This document shows positions 33,073 through 38,316 of a DNA stretch of 38,316 bases, in pieces. The translations under genes were made by a program, and so were the position numbers. Each line of letters opens with the position of its first letter. Position 1 is the stretch's first letter. Source of the DNA: Bacteroidales bacterium (GTDB lineage Bacteria > Bacteroidota > Bacteroidia > Bacteroidales > F082); the NCBI GenBank assembly GCA_014860665.1, contig JACZJI010000144.1:1-38316 (forward strand). The letters are read 5' to 3'. Below the pieces are notes generated by a model, which saw only the letters and a list, made by a program, of their open reading frames with translations, was not told the origin of the DNA and made no database searches.

Positions 33073-33798
33073 TTAAAAACTTTTGACTTCAACACCACCC
33101 AGGATGATCAAGCCTTTGATGATCAAAACCTTTCCTTCGGCGTTACTCAGGGTAGTTCTTCTTTTATCGGTGAATCCACCAAATATGGTTACAGCATCTG
33201 ACTGAACTCTCCATCCTTCCGGAACAATAAATTTTGTGCCGCCGAACAAAGCAAAAACGTCAATGACTGCAGTGTCGGATTCCATTTCAACATGGGTCAG
33301 ATCAAATTCAGAGCCTCCGAAGATGGCGGTGATGTTGCCACCTTTAAAATTCTTAGACTGAACAATTTTTAGGCTGCCACCGAAGAAGGACAAATGATCC
33401 AGATACCCTGTTTCTTTTTCATTACTATCATTGTCAATATTACGATGTCCTCTCCAGGGTGAGTTATGCTGGCGTGTAATTAACAGATATCCAGCTGCAA
33501 TCAGTATCAATGGCCAGAAGACATCTCCTAAGCTGACATTTTGACCAAAAATTGATGGGAACCAGAATAGGATACCTAAACCGATAAATACGTATGCTGT
33601 ATTTTTGTTAGGACGTGTTGCCAGGAAATAAAGGCCTAAGTAGATAAGAAAGCTTTTCCAATTAAAAATATAGTAGGATAGGTTTATGTCGATAAAGGCA
33701 AAATTTCCAAGCATTATAATCGCTCCTGCTATAACAAGCAGTCCTCCGAAAACGAGTCTCCCGTTTGAAGCGCGAGGATATTTTTTATTGCTTTCCAT
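33073..33798 (-). CDS. LiaF-like membrane protein
   Basis: A 241-residue protein. The N-terminal half has four helices (about 15-120, DUF5668-like: GRLVFGGLLVIAGAIIMLG, then DVFWPLILIAAGYLL). The C-terminal half (about 130-241) is a beta-helix-like domain with repeated FGG turns: LSFFGGSLKIVQ, AIFGGSEFDL, FALFGGTKFIVPEGW, TIFGGFTDKR, which is the LiaF C-terminal (DUF2154) pattern. In Firmicutes LiaF inhibits the LiaSR system that senses envelope-antibiotic stress. Here the neighbours are a LytS-type kinase and LytTR regulator instead of LiaSR, so an analogous role is inference. The operon's -7 box on the minus strand is at 33818-33825 (TATATTTG). Confidence 0.9.
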   Translation of the reverse strand: MESNKKYPRASNGRLVFGGLLVIAGAIIMLGNFAFIDINLSYYIFNWKSFLIYLGLYFLATRPNKNTAYVFIGLGILFWFPSIFGQNVSLGDVFWPLILIAAGYLLITRQHNSPWRGHRNIDNDSNEKETGYLDHLSFFGGSLKIVQSKNFKGGNITAIFGGSEFDLTHVEMESDTAVIDVFALFGGTKFIVPEGWRVQSDAVTIFGGFTDKRRTTLSNAEGKVLIIKGLIILGGVEVKSF

Positions 33799-33817
33799 GG
33801 TTATGAATTTAGTATTG

Positions 33818-33825
33818 CAAATATA
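33818..33825 (-). promoter_or_regulatory. Bacteroidota -7 box for the LiaF-LytSR operon
   Basis: Minus-strand TATATTTG, about 20 bases before ATG 33798. No upstream TTG at the usual distance. Confidence 0.45.
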
Positions 33826-33982
33826 GAATGTTGTTGGCGTGCAGTAAAATTAAATTCGGTGAACGGGGGAAGGTGGTCGGTAAATAGCGAAAAGCCTCTC
33901 GGGCTGACATATAACTTAAAGAAGTTCAATACATTTTTCCGAAATTACGAATTTTTCAAAAGGTAGCGTTAAGATTATGTTT

Positions 33983-33990
33983 TATTTTTG
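33983..33990 (+). promoter_or_regulatory. Bacteroidota -7 box for the racemase gene
   Basis: TATTTTTG (33983-33990) is 26 bases before ATG 34017. Confidence 0.5.
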
Positions 33991-34016
33991 GATGGAAATA
34001 CTTAAAATCTGGAAAC

Positions 34017-34712
34017 ATGAAGATACCCGGATTAATTGGTGGAGTTACCTGGACATCTACCATAGATTATTACAGGTTGATAAATAGGTTATCTAACAAT
34101 CAATTGGGTAACCATGATACCCTGGAGGTTTTGCTTTATTCTGTGAATTTTGAAAAAGTCCTGCAAATGATGACACATCATCAATGGTCTGAAATAGAAT
34201 TGTTATTTACTGAAAAAGCTAAGGCATTGAAAAATGCGGGAGCTGACTTTTTCGTGATCTGTTCAAATACATTGTCAAAAGTAGGGCAGCAGGTAGCTGC
34301 AGAAAGCAATTTACCTATTTTGGATATGGTTGAATCTGTGGCAAATGCTATTCACGAAAAAGAATTTGAGAAGGTGGCTTTTTTAGGAACCTCTTTTGCT
34401 ATGAATGATTCTCATTACAGGAATGGTTTAAAATTATTTGGTATAGATGCTTATACTCCAGAATCGGACGAAAAGGAGATTATAAACCGGATTATCATGG
34501 AAGAGCTGGCTTATGACATTTTGAAACCTGAGAGTCGAAAAACAATTTTGAAGATAATGAATAACATGCAGCAGAAATATGATATTGAGGGTGTGATTCT
34601 TGGTTGCACAGAACTACCGATGCTTATTAAACAGGCTGACACTGCTATTCCGGTTTTCGATACAACTGAAATTCATGCAAAAGCAATTGTGGAATTTGCA
34701 TTGAAATCCTAA
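34017..34712 (+). CDS. Aspartate/glutamate racemase family protein
   Basis: A 231-residue cytosolic protein. Seen: GLIGGVTWTSTIDYYRLIN at the start, the first catalytic-cysteine motif VICSNTLSK near residue 81, and the second, ILGCTELPML, near 199. Two cysteines in a pseudo-symmetric fold are the two proton-transfer bases of cofactor-independent racemases of this family. Substrate may be aspartate, glutamate or another amino acid. Single gene with a strong terminator shared with the convergent korAB operon. Confidence 0.9.
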   Translation: MKIPGLIGGVTWTSTIDYYRLINRLSNNQLGNHDTLEVLLYSVNFEKVLQMMTHHQWSEIELLFTEKAKALKNAGADFFVICSNTLSKVGQQVAAESNLPILDMVESVANAIHEKEFEKVAFLGTSFAMNDSHYRNGLKLFGIDAYTPESDEKEIINRIIMEELAYDILKPESRKTILKIMNNMQQKYDIEGVILGCTELPMLIKQADTAIPVFDTTEIHAKAIVEFALKS

Positions 34713-34732
34713 ATCTGATCTACATAAAAAAT

Positions 34733-34766
34733 AGAAGGCCGCCTATAAAATAGGCGGCCTTCTTAT
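34733..34766. terminator. Bidirectional terminator between the racemase gene and korB
   Basis: Stem AGAAGGCCGCCTA (34733-34745) / TAGGCGGCCTTCT (34751-34763), extendable to 14 bp with a 3-base loop. Short A and T tracts flank it, serving both strands. Confidence 0.88.
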
Positions 34767-34781
34767 ATGAAATTGTTTTAA

Positions 34782-35837
34782 CTATTCAATTTCCCAGGTG
34801 TTTCCACTGTTGAGCAATTCGTCAACCGTTTTGTAAGGGGAAACTTCTTTTTCATGTTCTACAGAATTCCAAACAGCATCTTCCAGTGTTTCAGAAACAA
34901 CAGAACGTATCACACCCAAAGCCACAGGGAATTCAGGTGCTTTCATGCTGGCAAGCATGGTATGAATTCCAGCATCTTCGGTGGTCGGATCATGAACAAG
35001 AATGTCGTCCAAAGTAATTCCGTTTTCTCCTAAAGTGACAACTTTCAGCTGGGTTCCATCCAGGATCAATCCTTTTTCTTTGTTTTTGCCAAAGAGCATA
35101 GGTTTCCCTGCTTCCAGAATAAGCTGATAGTCATATTTAGTTTCTTTGCCGGAAATCAATTCATGTGCTTTATTGTTGAAAATAACGCAGTTTTGTAAAA
35201 TTTCAACAATAGAAGTACCGTGATGCAAACCTGCTTCCAGGAAAACTTGTTGCATTAATTTTATATCTGTGTCAATGGCGCGGGCAAAGAATTTTCCGCC
35301 AGCTCCAATTACAAGGTTCCCAGCATTGAAAGGAGGTTCGAAACTACCCTGTGGAGAGGTCTTTGTTTTTTGACCTTTTGGTGTGGTTGGTGAATACTGT
35401 CCTTTGGTCAGACCGTAAATCTGATTGTTGAACATTAAATAATTAATATCCGGATTTCTACGGGCAATATGGATAAAATGGTTTCCACCAATAGCCATGG
35501 AGTCCCCGTCACCACTGATCATCCAAACACAAAGTTTAGGATTTGTAAGTTTGATGCCCATGGCCAGTGCTGCAGCACGACCATGAATTCCATGAATTCC
35601 ATAAGTATTCATGTAATAAGGGAAACGGGAGGAACATCCAATACCTGAAACGACAACAAAGTCTTCCTTTTTATAACCCAATTTTTCTCCTACCAAAGGG
35701 AAAACATTTTCCACTGATTTCAAAATAGCATGATCTCCACAACCCGGACACCATTTTACCATTTGGTCGCTTTCAAAATCAAGTTTGGTAAGCTCTATTT
35801 CCTGAAGTTCTATTTTTTGATCCATGATCTTATTCAT
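34782..35837 (-). CDS. korB: 2-oxoacid:ferredoxin oxidoreductase, beta subunit
   Basis: A 351-residue subunit that binds thiamine diphosphate and one 4Fe-4S cluster and, with the alpha-gamma subunit, oxidises a 2-oxoacid (probably 2-oxoglutarate) to its CoA ester with reduction of ferredoxin. Cluster ligands: the two cysteines of WCPGCGDHAI (near 29-32), GIGCSS (near 68) and likely the cysteine in LQNCVIF. ThDP motif: MISGDGDSMAIGGNHFIHIARR ending NYLMFNN. ATG 35837 overlaps the korA stop by 8 bases; an in-frame ATG at 35825 would remove the overlap. Either way the two genes are translationally linked. Confidence 0.93.
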   Translation of the reverse strand: MNKIMDQKIELQEIELTKLDFESDQMVKWCPGCGDHAILKSVENVFPLVGEKLGYKKEDFVVVSGIGCSSRFPYYMNTYGIHGIHGRAAALAMGIKLTNPKLCVWMISGDGDSMAIGGNHFIHIARRNPDINYLMFNNQIYGLTKGQYSPTTPKGQKTKTSPQGSFEPPFNAGNLVIGAGGKFFARAIDTDIKLMQQVFLEAGLHHGTSIVEILQNCVIFNNKAHELISGKETKYDYQLILEAGKPMLFGKNKEKGLILDGTQLKVVTLGENGITLDDILVHDPTTEDAGIHTMLASMKAPEFPVALGVIRSVVSETLEDAVWNSVEHEKEVSPYKTVDELLNSGNTWEIE

Positions 35838-37677
35838 TTAAAAAGGCATCGAATTTTGTTTTCAGTTCTGACACCATAAATGGTAACCCTTGTACCTTAT
35901 TATATTGTTCATATTTGAAATCGGGATGAGTCATACGAAGATAGTTTACGAATTGACCCATGTTAATTTCACAAACAATGATTTTCTTGAATTTTGAAAA
36001 CACATCTTCCACATTCTTAGGTAATGGCATGATATGTTTAAAGTGAGCCAAGCTGATGGATTTTCCTTCTTCGCGCAGCTCTTCAACAGCAGTTAATAAA
36101 ACGCCGTATGTGCCACCCCAACCTACAACCAGAACATCCCCTTCGGAATCACCTTCAACTTTTAGTTCAGGAATATAATTTGCAACGCGCATTACTTTTT
36201 CCTGACGTAAATCTGTCATCTTCTGGTGGTTTATCGGATCATGTGAAACATTTCCTGTAATATCTTCTTTTTCCAGACCACCAAGACGGTGTCTTAAACC
36301 AGGAGTTCCGGCAACAGCCCACAGGCGGTTTAATTTTTCCGGATTTCTTTTGTAAGGTTTGTAGTCCGGATCGTTAGCTTTAGCGATCGGAGGATGAATA
36401 GCTGGTAAGTCTGCAACTTTTGGAATTCTGAAAACTTCAGAACCATTTCCGATAGACCCATCTGTCAATAAAATAACCGGGGTCATGTGTTCCATTGCCA
36501 GTTTAGCTGACTCATAAGCTGAATAGAAAGCATCTGAAGCGCTTGAAGCAGCGATTACAATAACAGGAGCTTCTCCGTTTCTTCCGTAAAGAGCTTGCAT
36601 TAGGTCAGATTGTTCCGACTTGGTGGGAAGTCCGGTAGACGGCCCGCCACGTTGTACATCAACAATAACCATAGGCAATTCCGTTATAACGGCAAGGCCA
36701 ATGGCTTCACTTTTTAATGAAAGTCCGGGACCTGAAGTAGTAGTTATGGCCAATGCTCCGGCGAAACTACCTCCAATAGTAGAAACAATACCGGCGATTT
36801 CATCTTCAGCTTGCTGAGTAATGCAAGTGAATTGTTTATGCTTTGAAAGCTCCTGTAAAATATCGGTTGCAGGAGTAATAGGATAAGAACCTAAGTAAAT
36901 ATTTCTTCCGGAGCGTTCTGCTGCTGCCAGAAAACCCCATGCCGTAGCCAGGTTTCCGGTCACATTACGATAACGTCCTTTTTTCAGATTTGCTTTTTCA
37001 ATGCGGAAAGTATTGGTGAAAGCCTCCATGGTTTCGGCATAGTTATAACCTGCTGCCAGTACTTTCTTATTTGCTTCAACAACGAGCGGATTCTTTTTGA
37101 ATTTGCTTTCAAAATAGCTAAACGTTTTCGTGTAATCCCTGTTGAACAGATAAAAAATAACCCCAAGTGCAAACATGTTTTTTGACTTCAGAGCTGACTT
37201 GTTATCCAAATCAAGATCTTTTACTGATTCACGGGTCATTTCTGTAAGCGGTGCTTTAATAACCTGGTGATCGATCAGTGTGTCGTCCTCTAAAGGGTTA
37301 GAAGTCCAGCCAGCTTTTTCGAGGTTTTTATCCGTGAAGGAATCACTGTCAATAATGATGATTGCATCATCTTTAATCCATTTCAAATTTGCTTTTAATG
37401 AGGCAGGATTCATAGCTACCAACACATCAGCCAAATCGCCAGTGGTATGAACACTTTTTTGCCCAAAATGGATTTGAAAACCTGACACCCCTGAAATTGT
37501 GCCCTGAGGTGCCCTGATTTCGGACGGGAAATCAGGAAAAGTCGCAAAATCGTTTCCTGCAAAGGCAGTTGAATCTGAGAAAAGGCTACCTGTTAACTGC
37601 ATTCCATCACCTGAATCACCAGCAAATCGAACAACAGCAGACTTCAGTTCAACCACTTTATCTTTTTTCGTTGTCAT
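35830..37677 (-). CDS. korA: 2-oxoacid:ferredoxin oxidoreductase, fused gamma-alpha subunit
   Basis: A 615-residue protein. Residues about 10-190 form the gamma domain (AVVRFAGDSGDGMQLTGSLF, SEIRAPQGTISGVSGFQIHF). Residues about 225-615 form the alpha (pyrimidine-binding) domain: GSYPITPATDILQELSK, AGIVSTIGGSFAGALAITTTSGPGLSLK, MVIVDVQRGGPSTGLPTKSEQSD and, at the C-terminal domain, VLVVGWGGTYGVLLTAVEEL. The gamma-alpha fusion is the common Bacteroidota Kor arrangement. With korB it could feed reduced ferredoxin or run the 2-oxoglutarate step of the TCA cycle. A minus-strand TAATTTTG box (37704-37711) lies about 27 bases before ATG 37677. Confidence 0.94.
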   Translation of the reverse strand: MTTKKDKVVELKSAVVRFAGDSGDGMQLTGSLFSDSTAFAGNDFATFPDFPSEIRAPQGTISGVSGFQIHFGQKSVHTTGDLADVLVAMNPASLKANLKWIKDDAIIIIDSDSFTDKNLEKAGWTSNPLEDDTLIDHQVIKAPLTEMTRESVKDLDLDNKSALKSKNMFALGVIFYLFNRDYTKTFSYFESKFKKNPLVVEANKKVLAAGYNYAETMEAFTNTFRIEKANLKKGRYRNVTGNLATAWGFLAAAERSGRNIYLGSYPITPATDILQELSKHKQFTCITQQAEDEIAGIVSTIGGSFAGALAITTTSGPGLSLKSEAIGLAVITELPMVIVDVQRGGPSTGLPTKSEQSDLMQALYGRNGEAPVIVIAASSASDAFYSAYESAKLAMEHMTPVILLTDGSIGNGSEVFRIPKVADLPAIHPPIAKANDPDYKPYKRNPEKLNRLWAVAGTPGLRHRLGGLEKEDITGNVSHDPINHQKMTDLRQEKVMRVANYIPELKVEGDSEGDVLVVGWGGTYGVLLTAVEELREEGKSISLAHFKHIMPLPKNVEDVFSKFKKIIVCEINMGQFVNYLRMTHPDFKYEQYNKVQGLPFMVSELKTKFDAFLNE

Positions 37678-37703
37678 ATAATTTTATTGTTAATAAAACA
37701 CGG

Positions 37704-37711
37704 CAAAATTA
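37704..37711 (-). promoter_or_regulatory. Bacteroidota -7 box for korAB
   Basis: Minus-strand TAATTTTG; start near 37697, leader about 20 bases. Confidence 0.45.
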
Positions 37712-37841
37712 AGGCAATTATTTTCCTAAACGCCATTCAATGCTTTTTTTTTTAAAACGATTGAAATAACATATTTATATAAATTATATATTTTAAATTC
37801 TTTATATAAATCAGTTTAAAACTAAAGCTGTAAATTATATA

Positions 37842-38316
37842 ATGATGGAAAATTCAACAGAAATGCGTGTAACTAAACGTGATGGACAACTACAAGAGGT
37901 TGCGTTTGATAAGATTTTAGAGAGAGTAAAAAAACTAGGTCAAGAAGCAGGAATTCATATTAATTACTCTTCACTTGTAATAAAAGTTATAGACCAGTTA
38001 TATGATAAAATTCCAACAGCAAAGATTGACGAACTTGCTGCTGAACAATGCGCGTCACTATCAACAAATCATCCAGATTATGCGACACTATCAGCTCGTA
38101 TTATTATTTCAAATCATCAGAAAAATACTGACTCTGTATTCTCAAATGTTATGATGACATTACATGAGTTTACTGATAGTAAAGGACAAAATAAGCCACT
38201 TGTTTCTCAAAAACTTTGGGATTTTACACATAATTATTCTGAACAATTAAACCAAATGATTGATCACGAGAGAGACTATTTAATCGATTATTTTGGCTTT
38301 AAAACACTAGAAAGAG
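37842..38316 (+). CDS. Class I ribonucleotide reductase large subunit, N-terminal part (runs off the window)
   Basis: An open frame of 158 codons from ATG 37842 (a second ATG follows at 37845) continues past the window end. It begins with an ATP-cone regulatory domain: MRVTKRDGQLQEVAFDKIL near residue 8, then HPDYATLSARIIISNHQK, and goes on to RDYLIDYFGFKTLER, the opening of the catalytic barrel. The order and wording match eukaryote-like class Ia R1 (NrdA-type). The enzyme reduces ribonucleoside diphosphates and needs an R2 partner, not visible here. By hand count GC over 37861-38280 is about 32 percent, clearly below the neighbouring kor genes, with many CTA, TCA and ACA codons. Confidence 0.88.
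   Translation, partial: MMENSTEMRVTKRDGQLQEVAFDKILERVKKLGQEAGIHINYSSLVIKVIDQLYDKIPTAKIDELAAEQCASLSTNHPDYATLSARIIISNHQKNTDSVFSNVMMTLHEFTDSKGQNKPLVSQKLWDFTHNYSEQLNQMIDHERDYLIDYFGFKTLER

Overview
The window is chromosomal DNA from a member of the Bacteroidota, probably a Bacteroidales or Marinilabiliales-type marine or sediment lineage; no finer placement is supported. The evidence is a TonB-dependent receptor paired with a DUF4249 lipoprotein, a LytS/LytTR two-component pair, the gcvH-VanZ-TonB cluster, a DUF6266 protein, a KorAB 2-oxoacid:ferredoxin oxidoreductase, and many promoters with the Bacteroidota box TAnnTTTG instead of a sigma70 -10 box.

Layout. 1-979: the end of a CRISPR array with 46-bp repeats and thirteen 30-bp spacers, of the kind used by Bacteroidota type II-C (Cas9) systems. 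The array is cut by the window start and no cas gene is visible. 967-1654: a broken methyltransferase gene whose 3' end runs into the terminal repeat. 1675-2343: a DUF6266 protein. 2757-3386: an intact methyltransferase. 3717-6891: TonB-dependent receptor plus DUF4249 lipoprotein. 6946-9410: DoxX protein and a large uncharacterised cysteine-containing protein. 9434-9547: remnant of an outer-membrane barrel gene. 9843-9915: tRNA-Thr(CGU). 10382-16792: TPR protein, M16 peptidase, phosphofructokinase, DMT transporter. 16867-21634: information-processing genes rplU, rpmA, serS, rsmA, uvrC. 21718-23233 (minus): gcvH, VanZ, tonB. 23437-25371: ABC-F ATPase. 25375-29667 (minus): MMPL/RND exporter, rfbA, polyprenyl synthase. 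30004-30951: hydroxyacid dehydrogenase. 30992-33798 (minus): LiaF-like protein, TM2 protein, LytS-type kinase, LytTR regulator. 34017-34712: Asp/Glu racemase-like protein. 34782-37677 (minus): korA, korB. 37842 to the end: start of a eukaryote-like class I ribonucleotide reductase large subunit.

Most of the window is ordinary housekeeping and envelope biology. The most unusual signal is in the CRISPR array. Read on the minus strand, every repeat contains TTG-N18-TATCTTTG, which fits the host promoter consensus and matches the spacing of the rplU promoter in this window (TTTG-N18-TATTTTTG). The same -7 octamer precedes serS and tRNA-Thr. Each repeat may therefore carry its own promoter, as reported for Neisseria type II-C arrays but here using a Bacteroidota-specific box. 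The array also shows a three-block pattern of a single-base repeat variant, and its terminal repeat supplies the stop codon of the adjacent broken methyltransferase.

Other points of interest are a conserved-looking protein of unknown function (7575-9410), a phosphofructokinase with a mixed active-site signature and a hairpin in its leader, a probably leaderless DMT transporter mRNA, a uvrC gene that must start with TTG, and an AT-rich nrdA-like gene that may have been acquired.
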